Assembly: GCF_024509525.1 (NCBI RefSeq)
Contig: NZ_JAMWEM010000011.1
Location: 1-64,000, forward strand
Direction: 5' to 3'
Length of the DNA: 64,000 nt
From: Streptococcus suis
GTDB taxonomy: Bacteria > Bacillota > Bacilli > Lactobacillales > Streptococcaceae
The notes beneath the pieces were generated by a model. The model was not told where the DNA came from, ran no database searches, and saw only the letters and a program-made list of their open reading frames with translations. Shown piece by piece: positions 45,007-54,308 of the stretch. The first letter of the stretch is position 1, and every line of letters begins with the position of its first letter. The position numbers and the translations under genes were made by a program.

Positions 45007-45035
45007 ATTGTAGCAGAAAAATCAGCATTTGTCTA
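45007..45035 (-). promoter_or_regulatory. Promoter of the glyQS T-box transcript
   Basis: -35 TAGACA (45035-45030) and -10 TACAAT (45012-45007) with a 17-base spacer, plus TG one base before the -10. Confidence 0.82.
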
Positions 45036-45077
45036 GAAAGACCACTATTTATCCGAACACAATCTCACTGACAAATC

Positions 45078-45782
45078 CTACAAGGCTATTGCAGGCCTAT
45101 CGCAATCTAGTAGATATTTTTCTGGTACCACTCCCAAGAATATTTCTGCGTGTTGACTGATAAAATCTAGGGCATTTTCCAAATCTTCTACTCTATCAGA
45201 ATTGACCAACTCCATGACCAAGAAAGCATTCTTTGTCTCATCCGTAATCATGGTTCGCTTACCATCGCGCCAGTTGAAACAACGACAGACCGCGCCTTTA
45301 TCATCCTTATAGCAAACTTCACCCGGCAAGGTTGGATTATTCGTTTCATCACCAATCAGATAAAACTCATCTCCACCCTCAGTGACCGTTAGTTGAAGAT
45401 TGCCTACAAATGTATCTAAATCTTCAGCACCACATGGAAGACCAAAACGTAAACTCGCCGCATTATAGATATCCACTAGCGGAGAGATAGTTGAAACTGG
45501 ACGGTCACTAGCAGAACGTTTCAAAAGGGCTTCGATACTAGAACGCGCGCCTTTTTTTGTTTTAAATTTTTGATAGGCTTGACGATATGTGCGAATGACC
45601 TCGTTCTCACTAAAAGTATCTTCCGTAAGAAATTTCTGGGCAATTCCGTTGCTTTCTTCCAGTAATTTCACTAATTCATCAGGTGATTGCGCCGGCGTTT
45701 TATAATCTTTCAATAATAGAACTCCAATTTTTGCATCTGGAAATAGACTCCAAAAAGATGAATCAACAGCAAATTGTGACAT
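45078..45782 (-). CDS. B3/B4 tRNA-binding domain protein, 234 aa
   Basis: A stand-alone B3/B4 fold, the domain that in phenylalanyl-tRNA synthetase beta edits mischarged tRNA. Family pieces: RTYRQAYQKFKTKKGARSSIEALLKR, then STISPLVDIYNAASLRFGLPCGAEDL, and YKDDKGAVCRCFNWRDGKRT. Free-standing members may hydrolyse misacylated tRNA or other aminoacyl esters, but this is not shown for this group. AAGGAG precedes the ATG. It is monocistronic. The gap 45783-45956 downstream of the next operon holds no gene I can see. Confidence 0.85.
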   Translation of the reverse strand: MSQFAVDSSFWSLFPDAKIGVLLLKDYKTPAQSPDELVKLLEESNGIAQKFLTEDTFSENEVIRTYRQAYQKFKTKKGARSSIEALLKRSASDRPVSTISPLVDIYNAASLRFGLPCGAEDLDTFVGNLQLTVTEGGDEFYLIGDETNNPTLPGEVCYKDDKGAVCRCFNWRDGKRTMITDETKNAFLVMELVNSDRVEDLENALDFISQHAEIFLGVVPEKYLLDCDRPAIAL

Positions 45783-45956
45783 ATTCTCACTCCTTTTATC
45801 GAAAAATCAGCACCCTATGAACATCTTCTAAGACCTAACGACGTTCATAAAATGCTGTTGCATGCCTACCCAGTGACTGTATCTATCTAATTAACTTCAT
45901 TCTTTAGCAGGGCTAAAAATAAGTCAATCATTGTTACAGAAACCAAGCAGTTACAC

Positions 45957-46793
45957 TTAAAAATTCACTTCATCAGGATCATAAGCCCCGGTCACGCCTG
46001 TAATGGCTGTAATCTTTTCAATATCAGTAGCTTCCAGTTCAATGTCCTGAAAACCAAGGTTTTCAATGATTCGACTTTCCGTCACCGACTTCGGCAGAGG
46101 CAGGAAATCATGAGCCCATGACCAAGCCAATGCAAGCTGGGCAACGGTTTTGCCGTATTTTTCTGCCAAGGTCAACATAGTTGGGTGACTAAAGAGTTCC
46201 CCACGTCCCAGCGGACTCCAAGCCTCGATAATAATCCCCTTGTCCTTACAATAGGCTACGATATCTTCCTGATACACTCCTGGTGCCAAGCGAATTTGAT
46301 TGACAGCTGGTACAATTGTCGCTGTTTTCAAAAGTTCTTCCAAATGGTGTACCATGAAGTTGCTGACACCGATCGTGCGGATTTTTCCTGCTACCACTAG
46401 TTCTTCCATAGCCTTCCAAGTTGCAGCGTTGGCTTCTTGCCAGCGGTCGCGGATAGCTACTGGATTTGGCCAGTGAATCAAGTACAAATCAACATAGTCC
46501 AAGCCCAATTTTTCCAACGAGATTGCAAAAGCTTCCTTGGCTTCTTCATAGCCATGAGCATCATTCCAGAGTTTTGTTGTGATGAAAAGCTCTTCTCGCG
46601 GAATCCCTGAATCTTTAATAGCCTGACCGATACTGGCTTCATTTCCATACAAGGCTGCCGTATCAATATGACGGTAACCCGCCTTCAAGGCAGCCAATAC
46701 CGCCTGATAGACTTCCTCCCCATCTTGCGATTGATAGGTACCAAAACCAACCGCAGGAATGGTCAAGCCATTGTTCATTAAATAGTCTTTCAT
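45957..46793 (-). CDS. Aldo/keto reductase, 2,5-diketogluconate reductase type
   Basis: A 278-residue NADPH-dependent TIM-barrel reductase. Catalytic residues sit in HIDTAALYGNEASIG (Asp, Tyr) and in the Lys of TTKLWND with His in LIHWPNP. The cofactor segment is PLPKSVTESRIIEN. Closest in form to YtbE/2,5-DKG reductases, which act on small carbonyls such as methylglyoxal. ATG 46799 and 46793 are both possible; AGGAGG spacing favours 46793. It follows the dehydrogenase pair. Confidence 0.88.
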   Translation of the reverse strand: MKDYLMNNGLTIPAVGFGTYQSQDGEEVYQAVLAALKAGYRHIDTAALYGNEASIGQAIKDSGIPREELFITTKLWNDAHGYEEAKEAFAISLEKLGLDYVDLYLIHWPNPVAIRDRWQEANAATWKAMEELVVAGKIRTIGVSNFMVHHLEELLKTATIVPAVNQIRLAPGVYQEDIVAYCKDKGIIIEAWSPLGRGELFSHPTMLTLAEKYGKTVAQLALAWSWAHDFLPLPKSVTESRIIENLGFQDIELEATDIEKITAITGVTGAYDPDEVNF

Positions 46794-46849
46794 GTGCATT
46801 TCCTCCTGTGTTTAGTATACCAAAAAAAGAGCCAACCAGCTCTTTTTTA

Positions 46850-47791
46850 CTACAAAATTAAGCTATCCCAATCACCCAATCGTGCCACTTCTAATCGTTC
46901 GCGAATGGCGGTGGCCGACTGTTCTAAGAGAAGTAATTCATTCTCAGTCAAGTTTAATTCCACTGTTCGTTCAATTCCTGAACGACCAATCACCGCTGGA
47001 TAACCTAGGTAGACTTGAGAGGTCTCAAAGTAATGAGAGACAGGTAGAATGACTCGACTATCCCCAAGGATAGCTTCAATCAGGCGTTTGGCTGCTGCTG
47101 CAATACCAAAGTTGGTATACCCTTTCCCAAAGAAAACAGTGTGACCTCCCATACGTGCATCATCAGCAAGCCGATCTAATTCCACATCTGACAGTATGTC
47201 CTGGATAGGGGTTTGACCAACCCGCACCTGACTCCAAGCAGTAAATTGAGAATTTCCATGTTCCCCCAGATTGTATCCAGAAATACTTGTGGGAGATACT
47301 GTAAATTGTTGTCCCACAGCACGCTTCATCCGTGCTGTATCCAATAGCGTCCCTGTACCGATTACCTTTTCTTTAGGAAAACCTGTGTATTCCTGATAAA
47401 GTTGAGTAATAATATCCACAGGATTAGTGATAACAACAAGAATACCTGAGAAGCCTGACTGTTTCAAAGCTACTGAAACCTCTTTCACTTCCTCGCTAGT
47501 AAAAGGCAATTCTGCAAACCGACTCTTAGAGGTGTTTCCTTGAAGCTGAATATTTCCTAGACTAGAAACTACAATATCGGCATCTGACAACATTGCATAG
47601 TCATTCATAATAAATGTTGCCTCTTGGCCAGTATTAGCTATCCTATCCTGCATATCCAAAATATCAGCCGCAACCTTTTTCTCATTCTTATCAATTAAAA
47701 CATAGGTGTCAAAGATAGAATGAGCCACAAGATCATGTAAAAGTGTGGCCCCAACATGACCCAATCCAATAATACCAATTTTTCTAGTCAT
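46850..47791 (-). CDS. L-2-hydroxyacid dehydrogenase (L-HicDH/lactate dehydrogenase family)
   Basis: A 313-residue NAD enzyme of the lactate/malate dehydrogenase family. The NAD motif is IGIIGLGHVGATLLHDL, the substrate arginine region is SRFAELPF, NPVD is the conserved VITNPVD, and the catalytic His lies in GYNLGEHGNSQF. The pattern is that of L-2-hydroxyisocaproate dehydrogenases, which interconvert branched 2-oxoacids and 2-hydroxyacids. The frame is open further 5', but AAGGAG six bases before ATG 47791 fixes the start, overlapping the end of the upstream gene by eight bases. Possibly both act on 2-oxoacids. Confidence 0.85.
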   Translation of the reverse strand: MTRKIGIIGLGHVGATLLHDLVAHSIFDTYVLIDKNEKKVAADILDMQDRIANTGQEATFIMNDYAMLSDADIVVSSLGNIQLQGNTSKSRFAELPFTSEEVKEVSVALKQSGFSGILVVITNPVDIITQLYQEYTGFPKEKVIGTGTLLDTARMKRAVGQQFTVSPTSISGYNLGEHGNSQFTAWSQVRVGQTPIQDILSDVELDRLADDARMGGHTVFFGKGYTNFGIAAAAKRLIEAILGDSRVILPVSHYFETSQVYLGYPAVIGRSGIERTVELNLTENELLLLEQSATAIRERLEVARLGDWDSLIL

Positions 47792-48884
47792 GCACATCTC
47801 CTTTATCAAAAACGGCCGCCAGCTGGTCAAGACGATTGATAGCCTGTAATAGATCATTTGGGGTTAATTTAGGATTGAGCAAGATAAAGGTTTCCTCCTG
47901 TGACGCCGCATACCTAGCTACTTTTAGTTGGGCTACCTCCTTATCCTCAGTAATGCCCAACTGATTCCAGCTATAGAGGAAGTTATTTTTCTTATAATAA
48001 GGAAAGAGCCGCTTAACTTCCTCTTCATTCCCAGTCACACACAATTGAACCAATATACCATAGGCAACTTTTATCCCATGTACTAGTGAATGAGTTTCGT
48101 GAAGAGCAGTCAAGCCATTATGAATCGCATGCGCTCCTGATACATAATCACTAGTCTGACAACCTACATTGGCAGCTACCGCATAAATCGTATCTACCAT
48201 CCGTTGAAAAGCTGGGGTAACCTTTTTTTGGTCTGCCGCCAATAAGGCTGCCTCTGTATCTTCAAGCAAAATGTTCTTACTAACACCAGCTGTTGCTAGG
48301 GCCAGTTGAATAAGAGCAGGCAATTCCGCAGAATTTTTACCATGATGAATCGCCTCTAACTCATACCACTTAGCCAACGTATCCGAAATGCCACTGATTA
48401 AATATTTTTTAGGTGCCTCTATCAACAGGTCATAGTCCACTAATGTCATGAAACCCGACCGCTGACAGTAATCAACAGATTTAAATCTATGATCAGGGTA
48501 ATAGGAAACCAAGAGGGGAGTTGAACAGGCACAGGTTGCAGCAAGAGTAGGGACCAGTACGACCTCAATTCCTGCTCGGTCAGCCGTTCCTTTGGTTGTG
48601 TCCATAACCTTTCCACCACCAATACCGATTAGAACATCCGCACCAAGTTCTTTGGCCTGCGCAGCTAATCGATCCATATCTTCATGGCTAGCTGTTCCAT
48701 CGTAAAAAAGGACCGGCCAGTCACTCTCTTTCCCAAAATGTTTCACAAAAGCGGCATAAGATTTTTGTCCCGTAATGACAACAGGTTGTCTAAACAAACG
48801 TAATCGTTCCGGTAATTCCTTTAAGCTTCCTTGGGCAGCTACATATTGTCCTGGTTCTCCACGAACTAATTTTGCAAATTCCAT
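47784..48884 (-). CDS. Iron-type alcohol dehydrogenase (glycerol dehydrogenase-like)
   Basis: A 366-residue member of the group III metal-dependent dehydrogenases. The NAD-binding segment is IGIGGGKVMDTTKG and the metal ligands sit in GISDTLAKWYE (Asp) and GAHAIHNGLTALHETHSLVHG (two His). The sequence is closer to the GldA/HcxA (YbdH) side than to butanol dehydrogenases. Substrate is open; the coupled 2-hydroxyacid dehydrogenase next door hints at 2-oxo- or hydroxyacids. AAAGGA precedes the ATG. A MITE copy lies 18 bases upstream of the start and may carry or disturb the promoter. Confidence 0.83.
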   Translation of the reverse strand: MEFAKLVRGEPGQYVAAQGSLKELPERLRLFRQPVVITGQKSYAAFVKHFGKESDWPVLFYDGTASHEDMDRLAAQAKELGADVLIGIGGGKVMDTTKGTADRAGIEVVLVPTLAATCACSTPLLVSYYPDHRFKSVDYCQRSGFMTLVDYDLLIEAPKKYLISGISDTLAKWYELEAIHHGKNSAELPALIQLALATAGVSKNILLEDTEAALLAADQKKVTPAFQRMVDTIYAVAANVGCQTSDYVSGAHAIHNGLTALHETHSLVHGIKVAYGILVQLCVTGNEEEVKRLFPYYKKNNFLYSWNQLGITEDKEVAQLKVARYAASQEETFILLNPKLTPNDLLQAINRLDQLAAVFDKGDVHD

Positions 48885-48902
48885 AGTCGGTTTCCTTTCT
48901 TA

Positions 48903-49042
48903 GAATCTGTATTCACAGTTCAGCCCATCCATCTAAGGCTAGTGTTTTTTCAAAGATACAGTCAGCATTCCCTCAAAAAACCTGCCTTGAGTAGCGAAAA
49001 ACGATTTCTTATCTAAAAGCACTTTACTTTGAATACAGCTTC
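48903..49042. mobile_element. MITE-like element, copy 2
   Basis: 140 bp related to the element at 22587-22747 in inverse orientation, flanked by TTA on both sides (48900-48902, 49043-49045). Ends are GAATCTGTATTCACAG and the imperfect counterpart with GAATACAGCTTC. It has lost about 20 bases relative to copy 1. Located between the dehydrogenase gene (start at 48884) and metI (end at 49118). Confidence 0.78.
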
Positions 49043-49117
49043 TTATTTCTATAAAGCCAAAAAACAAAGACGATGATGGAGGGCAACCTGTCTTTGTTTC
49101 TATCCATTTTTAACTTC

Positions 49118-49810
49118 TTAACGGTGGTTAATTTTCTTAGTTATAAAATCTCCAAGAAATTGAACAAAGAAAATCATCAAGAGAATCAACAATGTAGCCA
49201 AGAAGGTCACATCATGATCAGAACGGTTGTAACCATAGGAAATAGCCACATTCCCCAAACCTCCTGATCCGATAGCTCCTGCCATCGTCGTATAACCAAT
49301 CAGTGAAATCAAGGTCAGAGTGGTCACACGAATCAAGTCTGGAAGTCCTTCTCGAAGATAAACACCAATAATATCAGGAATCGTTGCGCCAGATGCTTGC
49401 GCCGCTTCCACAACACCTCGATCCAACTCAGACAAGACAACCTGAACTTGACGAGCATAAAATGGAAATACTGATAACGATAAGGGAACTAAGGCGGCGG
49501 TAGCACCAATTCCTGTTCCTACAATTAACCGAGTAACCGGAGATATAAAGGCTAATAGGATGATAAAAGGTACCGCTCGAAAGAACGAAGCTACCTTGTC
49601 AAGCACCCAAAAGACATACTTATTTTCAAGAACCCCTCTTGGACCTGTCAAGACCAAGAGCAAACCAGTAACAAGTCCCAACAAACCTCCAAAAACAAAG
49701 GACCAAAATGTCATATAAATGGTCGATTCTATAGCTACTTTCCAACCATAAGAAGTGTCCCAGCCCATCTTTATGACATTTTCAAATGTCGTTTCAATCC
49801 ATGCGTTCAT
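49118..49810 (-). CDS. metI: Methionine ABC transporter permease MetI
   Basis: A 230-residue permease with five membrane segments. The coupling loop [21 protein letters not shown] carries the EAA motif that contacts MetN. Its ATG overlaps the metN stop as ATGA, and AGGAG lies seven bases upstream. It is the last gene of metQ-M20-metN-metI. No terminator of quality was seen before the MITE copy downstream. Confidence 0.95.
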   Translation of the reverse strand: MNAWIETTFENVIKMGWDTSYGWKVAIESTIYMTFWSFVFGGLLGLVTGLLLVLTGPRGVLENKYVFWVLDKVASFFRAVPFIILLAFISPVTRLIVGTGIGATAALVPLSLSVFPFYARQVQVVLSELDRGVVEAAQASGATIPDIIGVYLREGLPDLIRVTTLTLISLIGYTTMAGAIGSGGLGNVAISYGYNRSDHDVTFLATLLILLMIFFVQFLGDFITKKINHR

Positions 49811-50874
49811 TCAATATCTCCTTTCAAAATCAACACGTCCACATTCGCCTCTCGAACAGCTGATAAAGCAACTTTCAAACGATCCGGTTCCCCAGATAAA
49901 ATGACCACTAGCTCTCCAACTGGTGTATGATCTAAAATTTCAATATTCCCATACAGAATATTCGATGATACCTGATAAAACTTATAAAGATCATTCACAA
50001 TCGCCGTGTCCGTGCTAGAACCAGAATATTTGAGTTGAACCAATATACTATTTTTTGGTAGGTTCCGAACAATGTCTTGTTGGTTAATTTTAATCAAAGC
50101 TTCATCAATTCCTGTTGCTGTTTTGATGAAATCTTTCGTCAATTCTTCTTTCGGATGAGAGAATATATCCAAGACTGAACCTTCTTCAATCAATTTACCA
50201 TCCTGCATAACTGCCACACGATTAGCAATATCTTTCACAATTTGCATTTCATGAGTGATTAAAACAATGGTTAAACCTAATTTTTCATTGAGTTCTTGCA
50301 AAAGACCTAAAATTTGCTTGGTTGTCTTTGGATCCAAAGCAGAAGTCGATTCGTCAGAAATCAATATCTTAGGATCATTCGCAAGGGCACGCGCAATCGC
50401 TACACGTTGCTTTTGTCCACCTGATAATTGGGCTGGATAATTATCTGCTCGATCTGCCAAACCTACCAAGTCCAATAATTTTTTTACTTTTTCTGCTTTT
50501 TCATCTTTAGAAAGACCAGAATGCTTAAGGGCAAAAGCAACATTCTCTGCAGCAGTCGACTGAGCCATTAGGTTGAAATGCTGAAAAATCATCCCTATTT
50601 CTCGGCGTTTTTCCCGTAACTCTGCTGAAGTTAGAGTCACTTTCTCTCCTTCAAAAATCACATCATCCCCAATTGTAATTTTTCCAGCAGTTGGTACCTG
50701 TAGGAGATTAATGACACGAACCAAGGTAGACTTTCCTGCACCGGAATAACCAACAATTCCATAAATATCTCCTTGGTTAATATGAATACTTACATCTTTT
50801 ACTGCTGTAATCTCTCGCTTCTTCTGTTGGAAAGTTACATCAATATGGTCCAATTTAATAATTTCCTTACTCAT
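49807..50874 (-). CDS. metN: Methionine ABC transporter ATPase MetN
   Basis: A 355-residue ATPase. Walker [12 protein letters not shown], signature [15 protein letters not shown], Walker [14 protein letters not shown]-loop LITHEM. The last 85 residues are the NIL domain ([18 protein letters not shown] and after), the site where methionine feeds back on transport in MetN homologues. ATG 50874 overlaps the end of the M20 gene; TTG 50883 has better spacing to AGGAG and is the alternative start. Confidence 0.95.
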   Translation of the reverse strand: MSKEIIKLDHIDVTFQQKKREITAVKDVSIHINQGDIYGIVGYSGAGKSTLVRVINLLQVPTAGKITIGDDVIFEGEKVTLTSAELREKRREIGMIFQHFNLMAQSTAAENVAFALKHSGLSKDEKAEKVKKLLDLVGLADRADNYPAQLSGGQKQRVAIARALANDPKILISDESTSALDPKTTKQILGLLQELNEKLGLTIVLITHEMQIVKDIANRVAVMQDGKLIEEGSVLDIFSHPKEELTKDFIKTATGIDEALIKINQQDIVRNLPKNSILVQLKYSGSSTDTAIVNDLYKFYQVSSNILYGNIEILDHTPVGELVVILSGEPDRLKVALSAVREANVDVLILKGDIE

Positions 50875-52243
50875 AGGTTCCAATTAACTCCTCTACTAAT
50901 TCTACGTGTGCAATATAATCTGCAATTTTAACATTCTCATCACCTGCATGATCGCGACTACCTTCATGCCCTAAGCCAAATCCTGCAATTGGTACTCCTA
51001 GAGCATGGAAGACTGTATGCATTGGACCCGTTCCAGGAGAAGTTGGTAGGACTGCTACTCCTTTAGGATAAAAAGCTTTAGCTACATTAATCAACTGCAA
51101 AATAGCAGGTGCTGACATATCAGAACGATAAGACTCTTCTCCTAAAGTATAGGTCACTTCCACCTTTTCAAAACCATTTATCACAAAGTGATTCCGAATA
51201 CTGTCTAGAACCCTCTCTGGAGTCAAACCTGGTACTAGACGAACCTCCATTTTAGCAGATGCCTGAGCCGGTATGATTGTTTTAACCCCCTGCCCTTGAT
51301 AGCCACTTGTCAGCCCTTCGATACTAATTGATGGTTCAAAATACAGACGCTTCAACAACTCTTTTTTGTCCTGACTTAGAAGTGGTAATTCTAAGCCATA
51401 AACTTCCCGTAAGCCGGCCTCATCTTGAAGTGCAAACTCCTCCACTAAAGCGAGCTCTCGAGCATTTGGTTGTCGAACGTGATCATAGATATCTGCAATA
51501 GCAATAGTCCCATCAGAATTGCGTAAACTATTTAGGGCTTGTACTAGATACCAAGCTGCCGAATCAACAACTCCTCCAAAGGAAGAATGAATATCCAAAG
51601 CAGCACTCCTAACGGTCACATCGAACGTCACAATCCCCTTATTCCCACCAGCAATTACCAACTGATCTTGATTGTTACGAATTCCCTGCTCCCATATCAA
51701 AAGATCAGCCTGACTAAGTTGATCCTGATATTTAGTCAGATACTTGTCCAAATCAACAGAAGCAGACTCCTCTGCTCCTTCCATGATAAAAAGGATATGA
51801 ACGGGTAATGCGCCATGTTTCTTCAAGTACTTTTTGACAGCCGATAGACGAGCAACAATATGCCCCTTGTCATCATCTACTCCACGACCATACATGCTAT
51901 CTTCGGTAATGGTTAACTCAAAAGGTTGTCCTTTGAGCCAGACTTGATCACTATCTGCTGGCACCGTATCATAATGATTATAAAAAATCAATGTCTTAGC
52001 CTCTGGATTAGACGAGGTAAATTTGGCGAGAACAAATGGTGCCGCATAAGACTGATCTACTATGACTTCAGCACCTGCCTCCTCAAACAAATCTTTCAAA
52101 GAATTTGCTACGTCCTCCAATCCAACCTGCTGCGCAAAGATGGATTTTTGCCTAATTAAAGACCGCAAATGTGTAATATCTTCTTGAACAATTTGGTCTT
52201 GCCAAAATTTTTCAATCTGTTCTTTTTCACCTAAAAATACCAT
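50867..52243 (-). CDS. M20-family metallopeptidase of the methionine operon
   Basis: A 458-residue zinc-dependent aminoacylase/dipeptidase-like enzyme. Metal-site segments: [36 protein letters not shown], and [13 protein letters not shown] at the C-terminus. A gene of this type stands between metQ and metN in pneumococcus as well, so it is likely to release methionine from N-acyl or dipeptide forms, though this is inferred from context. The start is ATG 52243 with AGAGGA eight bases upstream. A dispersed repeat separates it from metQ. Confidence 0.9.
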   Translation of the reverse strand: MVFLGEKEQIEKFWQDQIVQEDITHLRSLIRQKSIFAQQVGLEDVANSLKDLFEEAGAEVIVDQSYAAPFVLAKFTSSNPEAKTLIFYNHYDTVPADSDQVWLKGQPFELTITEDSMYGRGVDDDKGHIVARLSAVKKYLKKHGALPVHILFIMEGAEESASVDLDKYLTKYQDQLSQADLLIWEQGIRNNQDQLVIAGGNKGIVTFDVTVRSAALDIHSSFGGVVDSAAWYLVQALNSLRNSDGTIAIADIYDHVRQPNARELALVEEFALQDEAGLREVYGLELPLLSQDKKELLKRLYFEPSISIEGLTSGYQGQGVKTIIPAQASAKMEVRLVPGLTPERVLDSIRNHFVINGFEKVEVTYTLGEESYRSDMSAPAILQLINVAKAFYPKGVAVLPTSPGTGPMHTVFHALGVPIAGFGLGHEGSRDHAGDENVKIADYIAHVELVEELIGTYE

Positions 52244-52265
52244 GAACAATCCTCTCTAAAAATAG

Positions 52266-52405
52266 GAGGGAGTGGGAAAGAACTCCCTAAAGCAAAATAG
52301 AGTTCGTCTTCCCACCCCCGCACAGTTGATTAGGTCAGATTTGGAGTGTGAAACACGAACAAATCTGCCAATCAACCACTGCGCTGAGATGTTGACACGA
52401 ACTCT
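52266..52405. repeat. Structured dispersed repeat, copy B, inside the met operon
   Basis: The compact copy of the element at 17576-17860: GGGAGTGGGA, GAGTTCGTC, CCCACCCCCGCACAG, and the long block from GGTCAGATTTGGAGTGTG to CGAACTCT. The hairpin CAGATTTG/CAAATCTG with inner GTGT/ACAC is kept. It lies between metQ and the M20 gene and could reduce read-through or affect mRNA stability. Confidence 0.85.
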
Positions 52406-52459
52406 AAGTAGTGGCCTAGAACTAAGTCCAGCTTCCTCTACTCCTTATCTATAAAATCC

Positions 52460-53338
52460 TTATTTCGTTGAAACTTCGTCCCAGATTGGGAAATCAGTAC
52501 CACCAGAAGCGCGTTCTACAATTTCAGCCACTTCATCTGTGTTATAGGCTGCAATTAAAACTTTGATAGCTTTTGCCTTAACTGAATCTTCCCAACCATT
52601 TTGTGCTGCAATAATATTATACCATACTTCTGTGTTTGCACCTTTTTGCTCGATATAGAGCGCCTTATCAGTATCCAAACCAGCTTCTTTAGCGTAGTTA
52701 TTGTTGATAACTGCTCCGTCTACTGACTCAAGTGAGCGAGCTGTTTGGCTAGCATCCAATTCTGTAATGGTAATATTTTTTGGATTTTTTGTAATATCAG
52801 CAAGAGTTGCTAATTCACCATCCTTAACATCCAACTCAATCAGACCAGCTGACTCAAGCAAGAAGAGAGCACGACTTTCGTTTGTTGCATCATTCGGTAC
52901 AGCAATTTCTGCACCTTCTTTAATATCATCAATTGAAGTGTACTTATCTTTTTCTCCTTCAACACCTGAATAGAAACGAATTGGACTATAAATAGTGTAG
53001 CCCGCAACCTGTAAATCACCACCATTTTCTTCATTCCAGTTGTTCAAGAAGTAAATGTGCTGGAAGGCATTGACATCTACATCACCTTCAGCCAAGGCTT
53101 TGTTTGGTTGTGAGTAGTCAGTAAACTCTGTCAGTTCAACTGTCACCCCTTCTTCAGCAGCTAGCTCTGTGATTTTATCCCACAATTCTGTAGTATAATC
53201 ATCACGCGTCATAATTCCAACTTTAATCGTTTCAGTATCAGAAGACTTGGTATTTGAACTGCTTGAACCACAAGCGGCAAGTGTTGCGACAGACAGAGCA
53301 GCTACTGCTGCAAAAGAAAACAATTTTTTCAATTTCAT
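52460..53338 (-). CDS. metQ: Methionine-binding lipoprotein MetQ
   Basis: A 292-residue NlpA-family lipoprotein. The signal peptide ends in the lipobox LAAC (Cys22) followed by a serine-rich linker. The binding domain includes KVGIMTRDDYTTELWDKI, LTEFTDYSQPNKALAEGDVDVNAFQH and GAVINNNYAKEAGL, typical of D/L-methionine receptors. AAGGAG precedes the ATG. It is first in the operon, under a MET-box-like site, and is followed by a hairpin-rich repeat, so it may be made in excess over the permease. Confidence 0.95.
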   Translation of the reverse strand: MKLKKLFSFAAVAALSVATLAACGSSSSNTKSSDTETIKVGIMTRDDYTTELWDKITELAAEEGVTVELTEFTDYSQPNKALAEGDVDVNAFQHIYFLNNWNEENGGDLQVAGYTIYSPIRFYSGVEGEKDKYTSIDDIKEGAEIAVPNDATNESRALFLLESAGLIELDVKDGELATLADITKNPKNITITELDASQTARSLESVDGAVINNNYAKEAGLDTDKALYIEQKGANTEVWYNIIAAQNGWEDSVKAKAIKVLIAAYNTDEVAEIVERASGGTDFPIWDEVSTK

Positions 53339-53421
53339 AAAAAGTAACTCCTTAAATTTGAACTATACTTATCTTATCACAGAAATTCACTTCTGGCTAA
53401 TTGACTTTTTTTATGCTTTGA

Positions 53422-53438
53422 TATAAATAAAAACTATA
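53422..53438. promoter_or_regulatory. MET-box-like site upstream of metQ
   Basis: TATAAATAAAAACTATA (minus strand TATAGTTTTTATTTATA) has one perfect half of the streptococcal MET-box TATAGTTTNAAACTATA and a second half with two or three mismatches. It lies 84 bases before the start codon, the right place for a LysR-type MtaR/MetR regulator. A plausible extended -10 (TGATAAGAT) lies downstream at about 53361-53369. Confidence 0.55.
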
Positions 53439-53504
53439 ACAAACATATCTGTGGTTATCATTTCTGCATATAGCTATGGCTAGAGCAGTTTCCATGCAAA
53501 ATGG

Positions 53505-53534
53505 TAAAAAGACCGAACAGTTGTTTGGCCTTTT
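53505..53534 (-). terminator. Terminator of the C26 hydrolase gene
   Basis: On the minus strand AAAAGGCCAAACA pairs imperfectly with TGTTCGGTCTTTT and a T-run follows. It begins at the stop codon of the gene at 53533. Confidence 0.7.
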
Positions 53535-54222
53535 ACAATGTCTCTACCAGATAACGAAATAACTGACGGTTTTCTTCACAGTCTTGGCACAAAAACTCTG
53601 GGTGCCACTGAATGCCTAGAAGGGCTAGCCCTCCTTGCCCCTCTACCGCTTCAATGGTACCGTCTCGTGGGTCATGGGCCGTTGCCACAAGACCTGGAGC
53701 TAAATCCTTGATGCTCTGACGATGAAAGGAGTTGATTTGACTCCCTTGACCAAAGAGTTGACTCACCTGACTGTTCGGTTTTACCTGCAACCCATGTGAG
53801 GTCCCTACTTGATCATCTTGCCAATGATTATCAACTACTTGATGCAGGCTCCCACCTAGGGCAACATTGAGCAACTGCATGCCACGGCAGACCGCAAAAA
53901 TAGGCTTGCCCTGTTTCAGTGCCTCTGCAATCAAGGCCAACTCAAACTCATCACGTTCGAGCAAATAATCATCGCTTTCTACCAACTTTTCTTCCCCATA
54001 GAAACTAGGGTCTACATTCTGACCACCTGACAGGATCAACTTGTCAATCATATCAATGTAGTCCTTCGCCAAATCTGGACTCCCCATAGGAATCACAATC
54101 GGTAAGCCTCCAACCTGACGAACACTGTCCGCCAAATCCTTGGCAAGCGTTATATACTTACGACCAGGCAGAGCGGGCAATATTTTTTCATTTCCTGTAA
54201 TCCCTACAACAACTTTCTTCAT
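53533..54222 (-). CDS. Gamma-glutamyl-gamma-aminobutyrate hydrolase-like (peptidase C26)
   Basis: A 229-residue class I glutamine-amidotransferase-like hydrolase. The nucleophile Cys sits in PIFAVCRGMQLLNVALGG, and the His/Glu pair in IQWHPEF. LILSGGQNVDPSFYGEE is the PuuD-type start of the active-site region. The family cleaves gamma-glutamyl bonds (PuuD in polyamine breakdown), but no putrescine-pathway genes are nearby, so the substrate is open. AGGAGG precedes the ATG. Confidence 0.88.
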   Translation of the reverse strand: MKKVVVGITGNEKILPALPGRKYITLAKDLADSVRQVGGLPIVIPMGSPDLAKDYIDMIDKLILSGGQNVDPSFYGEEKLVESDDYLLERDEFELALIAEALKQGKPIFAVCRGMQLLNVALGGSLHQVVDNHWQDDQVGTSHGLQVKPNSQVSQLFGQGSQINSFHRQSIKDLAPGLVATAHDPRDGTIEAVEGQGGLALLGIQWHPEFLCQDCEENRQLFRYLVETL

Positions 54223-54308
54223 GTCCGGCCTCCTCTTGATTTTTTCTATAATAGCACACTCTCAAGAGACCGTCTAATATGGATTTTTTATGGAGAATTA
54301 AAAATGTT

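Noticed and set aside
45078..45782. Truncated pheT (PheRS beta chain)
   Set aside because: Only the B3/B4 fold is present, with an intact start, stop and ribosome binding site, and free-standing B3/B4 proteins are a known family.
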